Origin: Haloarculaceae archaeon H-GB1-1
GTDB taxonomy: Archaea; Halobacteriota; Halobacteria; Halobacteriales; Haloarculaceae
DNA length: 64,000 nt
Assembly (NCBI GenBank): GCA_029688825.1
Contig: JARUKX010000015.1
Coordinates: forward strand, 1 to 64,000
Direction of reading: 5' to 3'
The position numbers and the translations under genes are program-made. The notes below the pieces were generated by a model. It was not told the DNA's origin and ran no database searches. It saw only the letters and a program-made list of their open reading frames with translations. Positions 40,728-49,815 of this stretch are shown in pieces; position 1 is the first letter of the stretch, and every line of letters starts with the position of its first letter.

Positions 40728-41360
40728 TCAGACGCCTTCGACCAGTCGCTCCAATTGTTCCGGCGGCACCGCACCCCGGGCGGCATGTCCATCGTAGGCG
40801 AACGTCGGGACCCCGGTGATTCCCGCTCGCTGCGCGCGCTCGAACTGCTCGGTGACCGCCGTCCGAACCGTCTCGTCGTCGAGCGCAGCCCGGACGTCCT
40901 CGCCGTCGATACCGACGTCCTCGGCCAACTCGACCAACACGGCTTCCTCGCCAACGTCTCGCCCCTCCGTCCAGAGCGCCTCGAAGATAGCGACGTCGAA
41001 GGCGAGCCACGTCTCGTAGTCGTACTGTTCGCGCACGGAGAACGACGCGACCTGGGCGTCAAGCGAGTCCACGTCCTCGGCGATATCCAGCGTCATCTCG
41101 ACGTCGTACTTCTCCTGGAGGCGTCGGACGCCTTCTCTGGCCTGCTCGTAGTAGTCCTCGTCCTTCCCGTCGTCGACGGTGCGGTCGATCTCACCGTCGG
41201 GCCCTCGTTTGTGACTCCGCAGGTCGAACGGTCGCCAGTCGACGACCAGCTCCGACTCGCGACGCTCCTGATACTGAGCGAGCGACTGCCGTCCCAGATA
41301 GCAGAACGGGCACACGTAATCGGAGTACACCGTGATCTCTTCGCGCTCGGAGGTGTCCAT
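40728..41360 (-). CDS. DsbA-family (FrnE-like) oxidoreductase (210 aa)
   Basis: A thioredoxin-fold protein with ITVYSDYVCPFCYLGRQSL near the N-terminus. CPFC is the redox pair, and the cis-proline loop is GITGVPTFAYDGH near residue 190. The central helical insertion is as in the 2-hydroxychromene isomerase/FrnE branch. There is no signal peptide, so it is cytosolic. The start at 41360 (MDTSERE) is chosen over 41384 because it sits closest to the fold. The partner is unknown. Confidence 0.8.
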   Translation of the reverse strand: MDTSEREEITVYSDYVCPFCYLGRQSLAQYQERRESELVVDWRPFDLRSHKRGPDGEIDRTVDDGKDEDYYEQAREGVRRLQEKYDVEMTLDIAEDVDSLDAQVASFSVREQYDYETWLAFDVAIFEALWTEGRDVGEEAVLVELAEDVGIDGEDVRAALDDETVRTAVTEQFERAQRAGITGVPTFAYDGHAARGAVPPEQLERLVEGV

Positions 41361-41438
41361 GTCACTCGTATCGGCGGCCAGCACAAAAGGGAGTGGGTCC
41401 CGTGAACGGATCGTGCACGAGCGATTCGGTCGCGTCGA

Positions 41439-42620
41439 CTACTCTTCGAGCCACCAGCCGAAGCGCTTCTCCCAGTACTCCTCGTCCGGGTGCTTCTTGC
41501 TTCGACCGTAGGTGTTGTCGTCGCGAATCCGACGCTCCATGATGTCTTTCGCCTCGTTGAGCGCGGCTTTTGCTCCGTAGCCCTCGCCGGACGCGAGGAA
41601 CGTCCCCTTGTCCGTGTACAGCCGCATGTTCGCCATGACGAGTCGGGTGCCACGGAGCTTCTCGTCGTGCTGGTGAAGGTGGACCTTCGCGTCGAAGACG
41701 TTCAGTTTCCCAGCGACGCGTTCGAGGTCCTCGACCATCGCCACGACGTCGCTGTAGCTCGCGTCGTCGAGGTGGTCGACACCGGACACCTGGACGGCAC
41801 GGTTGCCCTCTGCCTCCCAGGTGAGTGCGTCGAGTATGTCCGTCGTCGTGACTATCCCCGTCGCGCTCCCGTCGTCGTCGACGACGACGAGCGAGGACCC
41901 ACCGACGGCGGCCATCTCCTCGACGGCCTCGTCGAGGCCCTGGCTCGGTCGAATCGTCCGGACCGGTGAAACCATCATGTCACGCACCGGGAGATCGAGC
42001 AGCCGCGCCCGCTCTCCTTCTCGGCCGCCGAAGCCACCGTGGTCGCGCGCCTGACCGTTTCCGCCCTGACTCTTCGTGACCGTGCGGGCGGTGTAATCCA
42101 CGACGTCGTAGAGGCTGAGGATACCGACCGCTTCGTCCGCGTCGACGACGGGCAGGTGGGTGATGCGGTTCTCACGGAGGTGGTGTAACGCCTCGCCGAA
42201 GGTCGTCGTCGGGTCGACGGTGACGAGGTCCGTGCTCGCCACCTCGCCGACCGTCGCTGCGTCGAGGAACGGCTGCACGGCGTCGAGGATGTCGCTGCCG
42301 GTGACGACGCCGACCATCTGCTTGCCCTCGTAAACCGGGAGCAGGCGGGTGTCACCGTCGACCATCAGCCGAGCGGCTTCGCGGACGTCAGTACGGGGGC
42401 TGACCGTCGGGACGTGCCAGACGAGCGAACGCGCCTTCTCGTTGGGTTTCTGATGAGAGGCGGCGAGCTGTCTGCGCGTGACGACACCCGCGAATCCGTC
42501 GGCGTCGTCGACGACGATTCCCTTCACCTCGGGGTCCTCGAACTCGCCGACGAGCTTCGAGACGGGAGTATCCGCGGAGACCGATACGTAGTCTTTCGAA
42601 ACGAGATTTTGTATATCCAT
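41439..42620 (-). CDS. Four-CBS protein with C-terminal HPF/RaiA-like domain (393 aa)
   Basis: Two CBS pairs: VSKDYVSVSADTPVSKLVGE ... GVVTRRQLA, VWHVPTVSPRTDVREAARLM ... VVTGSDIL, then EVASTDLVTVDPTTTFGEAL and DMMVSPVRTIRPSQGLDEAV ... IVTTTDIL. The last ~100 residues (VHLHQHDEKLRGTRLVMANM, then LYTDKGTFLASGEGYGAKAA) have the S30AE pattern of ribosome-hibernation factors. CBS pairs bind adenine nucleotides, so the fusion could tie ribosome binding to energy state; this is inference. The start at 42620 (MDIQNLV) avoids a poor N-terminal run. Confidence 0.82.
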   Translation of the reverse strand: MDIQNLVSKDYVSVSADTPVSKLVGEFEDPEVKGIVVDDADGFAGVVTRRQLAASHQKPNEKARSLVWHVPTVSPRTDVREAARLMVDGDTRLLPVYEGKQMVGVVTGSDILDAVQPFLDAATVGEVASTDLVTVDPTTTFGEALHHLRENRITHLPVVDADEAVGILSLYDVVDYTARTVTKSQGGNGQARDHGGFGGREGERARLLDLPVRDMMVSPVRTIRPSQGLDEAVEEMAAVGGSSLVVVDDDGSATGIVTTTDILDALTWEAEGNRAVQVSGVDHLDDASYSDVVAMVEDLERVAGKLNVFDAKVHLHQHDEKLRGTRLVMANMRLYTDKGTFLASGEGYGAKAALNEAKDIMERRIRDDNTYGRSKKHPDEEYWEKRFGWWLEE

Positions 42621-42863
42621 AGTTTCCCTGCTGGCCTGCACTGTCCTGAGACTGACTGGCATCGGTGTCATTCGCTCGTGCGGACGTCACTCCCCTGAAC
42701 AGTGCAGGCACCACACTTTCCGATACGCAGGTAGGGGATTAAAGCTCGTAGGCCGTTCCCATCAGATAAGAACTCCCCGACCCCTGCTGATATCCGGCGC
42801 AGCACGAGACGTTCCGGTGGCTATCCAAAGCTTAAAACCCGGACGACGCCGAACAACGAGCAA

Positions 42864-44780
42864 ATGTCTCCATCGCATGGTGCCGAGGATTCCGGCACCG
42901 AGGCCCCCCACGACGGGGCCGTCGTCTACGATCTCGCAGCGGAGTGTTCGCTCGACGCCGTCTCCGAGGACGAACTGTATCTCGCGACCGTCAACGGTGT
43001 CGTCGAATACGGCGTCTTCGTCGACCTCTCCGAGCAGGTGTCGGGTCTCGTCCACGACTCCAACCTCGTCGGCAGCTACGACGTCGGCGACGAGTTCATC
43101 GTCGAACTCGGCGAGGTCCGGGAGAACGGTGATCTCAGCTTCCGCGAAGTACAACTTGCCGACTACGCGGTCGAGACGGTCGATCGGGACGACCTCACCA
43201 CCGTCGACGAACTCGACGATGCCCTCGGCGACAACGTCTCACTCGAAGGCACCGTCGTCCAGGTGAAACAGACGGGCGGCCCGACCATCTTCCAGGTCCG
43301 CGACGACACCGGCGTCGTTCCCTGTGCCGCGTTCGAGCAGGCGGGCGTCCGTGCCTATCCCGACGTCGAACTCGACGACATCGTTCGGCTGACCGGCGTC
43401 GTCGAGACCCGGGACGGTGCCCTCCAGGTCGAGGTCGACTCACTGGACGCGCTCGACGGCGAGGACGCAGACGCCGTCGAACAGCGACTCGACGCCGCGC
43501 TCGAAGCGGCAGCAGCACCCCACGACGTCGACCCACTCGTCGAGTGGCCCGCGTTCGAGAAGCTCCACGACGACCTGGAAACCGTCGCGCGTCGTCTCCG
43601 CCGGACGGTCCTCGAGGGCCGCCCCATTCGGATGCGACACCACGCCGACGGCGACGGTCTCTGTGCGAGCGTCCCGCTACAGTACGCACTCCGTCAGTTC
43701 ATCGCCGAGACCTACGAGGACCCCGATGCGCCGCGACACCTCCTCAAGCGCCTGCCGAGCAAGGCACCGTTCTACGAGATGGAAGACGTCACTCGCGACC
43801 TCAACTTCGCGCTCGAGGACCGCGAACGCCACGGCCAGAAGCTTCCGCTCCTGCTGATGCTCGACAACGGCAGTACCGAGGAGGACACCCCCGCCTATCG
43901 GAACCTCGCTCACTACGACGTCCCCATCGTCGTCGTCGACCACCACCACCCCGACCCCGAAGCCGTCGAGGGGCTGGTCGAGGAGCACGTCAACCCCTAC
44001 CTGCACGACGAGGACTACCGCATCACGACCGGCATGATGTGCGTCGAACTGGCGCGGATGATCTACCCCGACGTGACCGACCAGGTCCGACACGTCCCCG
44101 CCGTCGCCGGCATCTCCGACCGCTCGGAGGGCGAGGCGATGCCCGACTACGTCGAACTCGCGAACGAAGAAGGGTACGACGAGGACGACCTCCGCGACAT
44201 CGGCGAAGCCCTCGACTACGCCACCTTCTGGCTGAAGTACGACGACGGCCGCGAGTTCGTCAACGACGTCCTCAACGTCGCCTGCGACGACCGCGAGCGT
44301 CACGAAGAACTCGTCGACTTCCTTGCAACACGCGCCGAGCGCGACGTCGACGAGCAGCTCGACGCCGCGATGAGCCACGTCGAACACGAGGCGCTGGACA
44401 ACGGCGCGCACCTCTATCGCATCGACGTCGAGAACCACTGCCACCGCTTCACCTATCCGGCACCGGGGAAGACCACGGGCAAGATCCACGACCGCAAGGT
44501 CCAGGAGACGGGCGATCCCGTCATCACGATCGGCTACGGCCCGGACTTCGCCGTCCTCCGCTCCGACGGCGTCCGCCTCGACATCCCCGAGATGGTCGTC
44601 GAACTCATCGAGGAGGTCGACGGCGGCGGCGTCAGCGGCGGCGGCCACCTCGTCGTCGGGTCCATCAAGTTCGTCAAGGGCATGCGCGAGCAGGTCCTCG
44701 ACGCCCTGGTCGAGAAGATGGCCGACGCCGAGATCGACGAGGAACTCCAGAGTTCGATGGCGCTGCCCGACGGCGAGTAA
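42864..44780 (+). CDS. DHH-family RecJ-like nuclease with S1 and OB domains (638 aa)
   Basis: Order: an S1-like RNA-binding domain (about 35-105, ATVNGVVEYGVFVDLSEQVS), an OB fold (about 120-195), the DHH domain from about 245 with MRHHADGDGLC, LMLDNGS and the eponymous VVVDHHHPD, and a C-terminal DHHA1 domain with GGGVSGGGHLVVGSIKFVKG. All catalytic aspartates and histidines appear present. This is the larger haloarchaeal RecJ-type protein, probably a single-strand DNA or RNA exonuclease. Substrate choice is open, since S1 domains favour RNA. Confidence 0.85.
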   Translation: MSPSHGAEDSGTEAPHDGAVVYDLAAECSLDAVSEDELYLATVNGVVEYGVFVDLSEQVSGLVHDSNLVGSYDVGDEFIVELGEVRENGDLSFREVQLADYAVETVDRDDLTTVDELDDALGDNVSLEGTVVQVKQTGGPTIFQVRDDTGVVPCAAFEQAGVRAYPDVELDDIVRLTGVVETRDGALQVEVDSLDALDGEDADAVEQRLDAALEAAAAPHDVDPLVEWPAFEKLHDDLETVARRLRRTVLEGRPIRMRHHADGDGLCASVPLQYALRQFIAETYEDPDAPRHLLKRLPSKAPFYEMEDVTRDLNFALEDRERHGQKLPLLLMLDNGSTEEDTPAYRNLAHYDVPIVVVDHHHPDPEAVEGLVEEHVNPYLHDEDYRITTGMMCVELARMIYPDVTDQVRHVPAVAGISDRSEGEAMPDYVELANEEGYDEDDLRDIGEALDYATFWLKYDDGREFVNDVLNVACDDRERHEELVDFLATRAERDVDEQLDAAMSHVEHEALDNGAHLYRIDVENHCHRFTYPAPGKTTGKIHDRKVQETGDPVITIGYGPDFAVLRSDGVRLDIPEMVVELIEEVDGGGVSGGGHLVVGSIKFVKGMREQVLDALVEKMADAEIDEELQSSMALPDGE

Positions 44781-44807
44781 GCGCCAGCCGAACGCTGCTG
44801 CGAGCGA

Positions 44808-46436
44808 CTACCGATCGAACTCGATTCTGCGGACCACCAGTCCGGCGACGACGAGACAGCCAGCCACGCCACCGAGCAGTCCGACCGGGAGCGGCGTTCC
44901 CCGGTCTCCCCAGTCCGCGTCGAAGACGCGTCCGTAGTACTCGGCGACGGATTCCCCGTGGAGGACGGCGAGTACCTCGCGATTGTTCCGCGCCGACTCC
45001 CGGTTCCAGTTCAGACTGCCGAGGACCACTGTGTGATCGTCGACGACGACGCCCTTGGCGTGAATCTTCTCGTAGCGCCCCCGTGGGTCCGCCAGTTTCA
45101 CGGTGAGTGGCAGGTCCTCGTCGTCGGCACGCTCGTTCAGAGCGTCGGCGAGCCGGCGGTTGTCCTCGCGGACGTACCACGCACTGGACAGCAGGAGGCG
45201 GACGTCGACGCCGCGGCGGGCGGCACGGAGCGCAGCCGTGACAAACGGTCCCCGACGGTCGTCGACGGAGACCTGTATCACGCGAACCGACTCGTTCGCC
45301 GCGTCGATGAGCGACACGAGTCGGGACTCGGCGTTGTCGGGCGTCACCAGCAGTTCGACGCGCTCCGCGTGGCGCATCTCGGGAGCTACCTGCGTCGGGT
45401 AGGACCCGTTCGCGGCGTGCGATTGCTCGAACGTCCGTCCGCGGCGGAACTTCGACCACGGGCGAGCGGCTCTCCAATCGGCGTCGGCGCGGAACGTCTC
45501 GGCGAGGCCACCGACGATCTGCGGGTCGGACAGGACGACGCCCCAGCCGCGGCTGGACCGTCCGCCGGTTCCGGCGGGCTTGAAGTTCTCGGTCAGCACG
45601 AGGGCGCTGTCGTCGACGACCGCGTACTTCGCGTGATGGAAGTCGTAGCGCGCGTAGGGGCCACCGAGGAGGCGAACGTCGACGCCCGCGGCGACGAGTC
45701 CGTCGAGCAGTCTCGCCTCGCGCGTCGTCAGGCCGCCAACGGGGTCTCCCTCCAGCAGGACGCGAACGGTCACGCCGCGTCTGGCCGCCGCTGCGAGTCG
45801 GTCGGTGAGTCGCTCGGAGCCGAACGTGTAGCCCGCGAGCAGGATGCGCTCGTCGGCGGCTGCGACTTCGGCGGGAACCACGTCACTTCCGTCGGGCAAC
45901 ACGAAGGTGCGGACAGTCGTGTTTCGGGCTTCGACGATAGGGTGGCTGGTCGTTCCCGGCGTCTCCCAGCGGAGCCCGCGGTCGGTCGCCGACCAGTTCG
46001 CCAGCTTTCCCGTCGGTGCCTCGCGGTAGACCGCAGTGTCGACGGTGGTTCCGTTCCGTCGGAGGGTCAGCGTCTCACCGCCGTTCGCGAGGCCGAGCGA
46101 CGAATCGACTCCGAGGACGCGGTCGTCTGTCAGCTCCCGCACCCGTTCCGGTGCATGAGTGAGGACGACCCGTCCGCTCACCGTCGTATTCGGCAGTTCG
46201 ACGGCGCGGTCCCCGTCGGAGAGGGAATACGCGTCGAGGCCGGTCGGCGACGGCACGTCGAGGACGACGAACTCCGTCGCGTCCTCGTCGGCGACCGGAT
46301 TGGGGTAGGCACCGACGATTCGTGGCGTCGATTCGGCGGCTGCGTCCGACGAGCTCGTCGCGGCAGTTACACCGCTCGGACCCACAGCTACGGAGAGGAG
46401 CACGATGACCGCAAATGCCGCCCGTGGTCGTGACAC
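44808..46436 (-). CDS. Secreted/anchored phospholipase D-type protein with lamin-tail domain
   Basis: A 542-residue exported protein: a Sec signal (AAFAVIVLLSVAVGPSGVTA), a lamin-tail-like domain (about 38-150, IVGAYPNPVADEDATEFVVL), then two PLD halves with HKD motifs FHHAKYAVVDDSALVLTENF and IHAKGVVVDDHTVVLGSLNW, and a C-terminal membrane helix (PVGLLGGVAGCLVVAGLVV). A nuclease or lipid phosphodiesterase activity outside the cell is expected. A lamin-tail domain next to PLD suggests extracellular DNA as substrate, which is inferred. Confidence 0.82.
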   Translation of the reverse strand: MSRPRAAFAVIVLLSVAVGPSGVTAATSSSDAAAESTPRIVGAYPNPVADEDATEFVVLDVPSPTGLDAYSLSDGDRAVELPNTTVSGRVVLTHAPERVRELTDDRVLGVDSSLGLANGGETLTLRRNGTTVDTAVYREAPTGKLANWSATDRGLRWETPGTTSHPIVEARNTTVRTFVLPDGSDVVPAEVAAADERILLAGYTFGSERLTDRLAAAARRGVTVRVLLEGDPVGGLTTREARLLDGLVAAGVDVRLLGGPYARYDFHHAKYAVVDDSALVLTENFKPAGTGGRSSRGWGVVLSDPQIVGGLAETFRADADWRAARPWSKFRRGRTFEQSHAANGSYPTQVAPEMRHAERVELLVTPDNAESRLVSLIDAANESVRVIQVSVDDRRGPFVTAALRAARRGVDVRLLLSSAWYVREDNRRLADALNERADDEDLPLTVKLADPRGRYEKIHAKGVVVDDHTVVLGSLNWNRESARNNREVLAVLHGESVAEYYGRVFDADWGDRGTPLPVGLLGGVAGCLVVAGLVVRRIEFDR

Positions 46437-46484
46437 GGGGCGTCTGGTCGCGGTATCGAATAAAAAGGTCTGGGAGACCGAAGC

Positions 46485-47789
46485 TCAGATGGCCAGCGCG
46501 TCGCGGGCCTTCTCCGCCTCGGACTGGACGAGATACGACTGGTCGTCGGTGTACTCGCCGGCCGCGTCGAGCGCGTCTTCCGTGCCGATCTGGACGAGCG
46601 CCCACGCTGCACTTGCACGGACCTCGTCGACGTCGTCGTCTTCGAGTACGTCGGACAGCGGGGAGATCGCGCGTGCATCACCGATGAGACCGAGCGCGCG
46701 CGCTGCGCTGGAGCGGACGTTCGGGTCCTCGGCGACGAGTCGGTCGGCGACGAGCTGGACGGACTCCTCGCTGCCGATCTCACCCATCGCGCGCAGACTC
46801 ACCTGTTCGAGAGCGGTGTTGCCCCCGTCGAGGAAGCCTTCGAGCGTGTCGAGCGCGCGGTCGTCACCGATCTTTCCGAGGATCTCGATGGCCTTGTGGT
46901 TGCGGCGCTTCGCCTGGGCCTGTACGGGTTCGTAGGCCTCCGCCGGAGCCATCCGTTTGAGCACGTCGAAGACGTACTCGTCGAAGAACTCCGAGTCGAG
47001 GCGGTCGTAGGCCAGCAGGACCTGCTCGACGTTCCCCTCCTGCTCGTGGACCTTGAGCGCGCTCCACTCCACGGGGTAGTCCTTCTGCTTCTTCGGGTCC
47101 AGCACGTCGTAGAAGCCCTCGTGCTCGAGCTGCTCCCGGATGGAGAGGTCGTCCCACTCCTCGGCGTCGTCGAGGTCGGCCTGGAGCTGTTCGGTCCGCT
47201 CCTGGAGCGTCGCGATGGTCTCGGCGTCGTCGTCGGCGTTGAGGTCGGTGTCGTCCATGACCGACGCGACCTCGGCGAGCGCGTCCGCCAGCGACTCCGG
47301 ATCGTCGTCCTCGGCCTCGAACGTTGCGACGAGCGTGCTCCCGGCGTCGTCGAGATACGACCCGACCGCCTCGGCCATCTGTGGCGCGCCGTCGTCTGTC
47401 CAGCGGGTGTCACGGACCGTCGATTCGGCCTCGCGGACCAGCTCGGCCACGTCCTCGATGTACGGGCCACGTTGCGCTTCGAGGTCGTCGCGAAGGTCGG
47501 AGAGTCGGGACTCCAGTTCCTCGCGCGGGTCCTCGGCGTCTTCCTCCTCCTCGTCCGGTTCAGGGAGGTCGGCCGCTTCGAGGTCGCCCTCTATCTCATC
47601 GAGGGTCGCCTCGACGGCGTCCAGGTCGTCCTCGGTGTCGGCCCCTTCGAGGTCGTCGGCGGCCGCCGAGAGCCGCTCGTCGAACGCCTCGGGCGATTGC
47701 TCGGGCTCGGCATCGTCCACGGCAGGTTCTTCCTCGGCGTCGGCCGGTGCCTCGGATTCGTCCGCAGACTCCTCGTCCCCGTTGCTCAT
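46485..47789 (-). CDS. Acidic coiled-coil plus HEAT-repeat protein (434 aa)
   Basis: Residues 1-120 are extremely acidic (EESADESEAPADAEEEPAVD at the start). A helical middle region follows (about 100-260, with predicted coiled coil), and then five or so HEAT repeats (for example DDRALDTLEGFLDGGNTALE, DPNVRSSAARALGLIGDARA, DDVDEVRASAAWALVQIGTE). Such proteins are common in haloarchaea as scaffolds; no function is known. It is convergent with the SnoaL-like gene promoter and not in an operon. Confidence 0.75.
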   Translation of the reverse strand: MSNGDEESADESEAPADAEEEPAVDDAEPEQSPEAFDERLSAAADDLEGADTEDDLDAVEATLDEIEGDLEAADLPEPDEEEEDAEDPREELESRLSDLRDDLEAQRGPYIEDVAELVREAESTVRDTRWTDDGAPQMAEAVGSYLDDAGSTLVATFEAEDDDPESLADALAEVASVMDDTDLNADDDAETIATLQERTEQLQADLDDAEEWDDLSIREQLEHEGFYDVLDPKKQKDYPVEWSALKVHEQEGNVEQVLLAYDRLDSEFFDEYVFDVLKRMAPAEAYEPVQAQAKRRNHKAIEILGKIGDDRALDTLEGFLDGGNTALEQVSLRAMGEIGSEESVQLVADRLVAEDPNVRSSAARALGLIGDARAISPLSDVLEDDDVDEVRASAAWALVQIGTEDALDAAGEYTDDQSYLVQSEAEKARDALAI

Positions 47790-47917
47790 GAACGGGTCTG
47801 CGTCCGTTCAGGCTAAGAGCGTTTCCCTTCGGATACGCGCCCGGTGGGAGGACACCCGCTTCAGACGCTTCCGACTGCACTATTATGACATCGGAGCGTG
47901 AAGTTCTAGAGCGAGCC

Positions 47918-48364
47918 ATGAGTGACGAACGCGTACTCATCGACCGATGGTTCGTCGACCTGTTCAGTGAGGGCGACCTCGAGGCGGCCGACGAGATTCT
48001 CGCGGACGATATCTCCTATCACGGGCCGGAGAGCGTGAGCCCCAGAGCGGCGAAGACGCCCAAAGACATCAAACGGTACGTCAAAAAGTACCACGAGACG
48101 TTCCCCGATTTCAGATACGAGGTCGACATCGTGTTCGGGGAGGGCGACCGTCTCTGTGCCCACTGGACGGCCGAGGGGACCCAGGAGGACGACCTGTTCG
48201 GCATCGAGGGGAGCGGCGAGGACTTCCATGACGAGGGCCTGAACGTGTTCCGCTTCGAGGACGGCCGGATCGCCGAGATCTGGTCGTACTGGGACACGCT
48301 CGGAATGGTCCAACAACTGGACATCATCTCGCCGCTCGGCCTGGCGGCCGCCCAGCGCGACTGA
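47918..48364 (+). CDS. SnoaL-like (ester cyclase-type) protein (148 aa)
   Basis: The NTF2-like/SnoaL fold is seen in LIDRWFVDLFSEGDLEAADE, then DISYHGPES, VKKYHETFPDFRYEVDIVFG and FRFEDGRIAEIWSYWDTLGM, the standard ending of ester-cyclase-like SnoaL proteins. It is typically a hydrolase, isomerase or binding protein; activity unknown. An alternative ATG at 47885 would add 11 charged residues; the start at 47918 matches the family better. Confidence 0.75.
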   Translation: MSDERVLIDRWFVDLFSEGDLEAADEILADDISYHGPESVSPRAAKTPKDIKRYVKKYHETFPDFRYEVDIVFGEGDRLCAHWTAEGTQEDDLFGIEGSGEDFHDEGLNVFRFEDGRIAEIWSYWDTLGMVQQLDIISPLGLAAAQRD

Positions 48365-48419
48365 GCCGTCACCAAGGCGAATCGTGGGGCATATAGCCAC
48401 GAGGTCCGGACCCAGAGGT

Positions 48420-48851
48420 ATGGAGCGACGCGAGTTTCTGGCAGCGGCGACCGGGTTGACGGCTGCCACGGCGGGCTGTCTCGGCCGGTCCTCGGGTAAC
48501 ACCGCCGGCACCGAGACGACCGACTACGACGTCGGCATGAGTACGCGGGAGTTCAAACCCGCGGAAATCGAGGTCAGCGCGGGGTCGACGGTCGTCTGGC
48601 GGAACACCAGTTCGCACGCCCACACGGTCACCGCGTACGACGACAGCCTCCCGGACGGGGCGGACTACTTCGCGTCCGGCGGGTTCGAGAACCAGACTGC
48701 AGCCCAGCAGGGCTGGTTCGACGGCGCTGGCGGTGCGCTCTACAGCGGTGACGTCTACGAGCACACCTTCGAGGTCCCCGGCGAGTACGTCTACTTCTGC
48801 ATTCCACACGAAGCGAGCCGGATGGTCGGAACCGTAACTGTCACCGAGTAG
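48420..48851 (+). CDS. Halocyanin-type blue copper lipoprotein (143 aa)
   Basis: Tat lipoprotein signal ERREFLAAATGLTAATAG plus the lipobox cysteine, then a cupredoxin domain. Copper ligands are the histidine in SSHAHTV (near residue 64), cysteine and histidine in YVYFCIPHE, and methionine in ASRMVGTV. It carries single electrons on the outer face of the membrane and in haloarchaea commonly serves respiratory or denitrification enzymes. It is monocistronic here. Confidence 0.87.
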   Translation: MERREFLAAATGLTAATAGCLGRSSGNTAGTETTDYDVGMSTREFKPAEIEVSAGSTVVWRNTSSHAHTVTAYDDSLPDGADYFASGGFENQTAAQQGWFDGAGGALYSGDVYEHTFEVPGEYVYFCIPHEASRMVGTVTVTE

Positions 48852-48922
48852 CAGCGCCGTCGCTGTCCGATTCGCGTTCGCGTTTGCGTTCGAAAAACAC
48901 CGCAATCCGAAAGACGGCCCGT

Positions 48923-49579
48923 TCAGGCTTCGTCTTCGATGTCTTCGACGGCGACTTCGTCGGCGTCGACGTCGACGCTCGTCTCCTCTTCGGCGGCGAC
49001 TTCTTCGGGGTGTGCTTCCAGCGTTGCCTTCTGGACTTCGACGCGGCGAATCGGGTAGATCTCTTTGGCCTCGTTGTAGATGGCGCTGGAGAGTCGACCC
49101 TCGACGACGCCGTCGATGAGGTCCTTGAAGGTGCGCTCGCTGGCGGTCTCGCGGACGAGGTCGATCATTTCGCGGCGGATCGCCTTCTCCTGGCTCGCGT
49201 CCGCGCTCATCGTCGTGTACGCCACGGGCTGGATCTGGACGCGGTAGTCGTCCGAGGTGAGCACCGTGATGTACGCGGCGATCTTCGAGGAGCCGCGGCG
49301 GGTCAGGCTGCGGAGGTAGTCCCGCGTGAGTTCGTGCTTGACGAACTCGGTGTACGCGGAGTCGGAGGCTACCTCGTTGATCTTGAACGTGAGTTTGGTG
49401 TTGTTCTCGCTGGCGTCGTTCTTCAGGTCGCCCAGCGTGGTCTCGATGGTCCGTCCGAGGACCTTCTCCGGTTCGTCTGCAGGGGTCTCACCGAGCTCCT
49501 CCCGGTCGAACTGCTCGGGAGCGAGGACGGTGTACCACTGTTTCTGCTGCTTGCGTCGTGAGACTGATCGGTCGCTCAT
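48923..49579 (-). CDS. rps3ae: Ribosomal protein eS1 (S3Ae)
   Basis: A 218-residue protein of the archaeal/eukaryotic eS1 family. The start RSVSRRKQQKQWYTVLAPEQ is followed by LGRTIETTLGDLKND, LTRDYLRSLTRRGSSKI, and the C-terminal EIYPIRRVEVQKATL with an acidic tail. It is the last gene of rpsO - recJ-like - pcc1 - rps3ae, with overlapping ends to pcc1 (49576-49579). Confidence 0.92.
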   Translation of the reverse strand: MSDRSVSRRKQQKQWYTVLAPEQFDREELGETPADEPEKVLGRTIETTLGDLKNDASENNTKLTFKINEVASDSAYTEFVKHELTRDYLRSLTRRGSSKIAAYITVLTSDDYRVQIQPVAYTTMSADASQEKAIRREMIDLVRETASERTFKDLIDGVVEGRLSSAIYNEAKEIYPIRRVEVQKATLEAHPEEVAAEEETSVDVDADEVAVEDIEDEA

Positions 49580-49815
49580 TGTGTATCGTTGGTGTCTGCG
49601 TCGGTCGAAAGCTGTGCTGCGAGGCGAAGGTTGACGACGTAGTCGTCGAGGGTGGCTGCGAGGCCACCCGTGGTGTCACGCTCGACGGTCGTGACGACCG
49701 CCGCGTCGTCGACGCTCGTGTCCATCTCGTCGGTGTTGTCCGGGCGAACGGCGGCGGCGACCGCGCGAGCGGTCTCGGCGTCACCGTGGGTCGTCCGGAC
49801 GGTCGCGCGTCTCAT
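49576..49815 (-). CDS. pcc1: KEOPS complex subunit Pcc1
   Basis: A 79-residue protein with the Pcc1 layout: beta strand, helix with AETARAVAAAVRPDNTDEM, then VVTTVERDTTGGLAATLDDY and VVNLRLAAQL. Pcc1 is the dimerisation subunit of KEOPS, which makes t6A in tRNA together with Kae1, Bud32 and Cgi121. Its position between recJ-like and rps3ae is the usual archaeal order. Both ends overlap neighbours by four bases, so translation is coupled. Confidence 0.88.
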   Translation of the reverse strand: MRRATVRTTHGDAETARAVAAAVRPDNTDEMDTSVDDAAVVTTVERDTTGGLAATLDDYVVNLRLAAQLSTDADTNDTQ

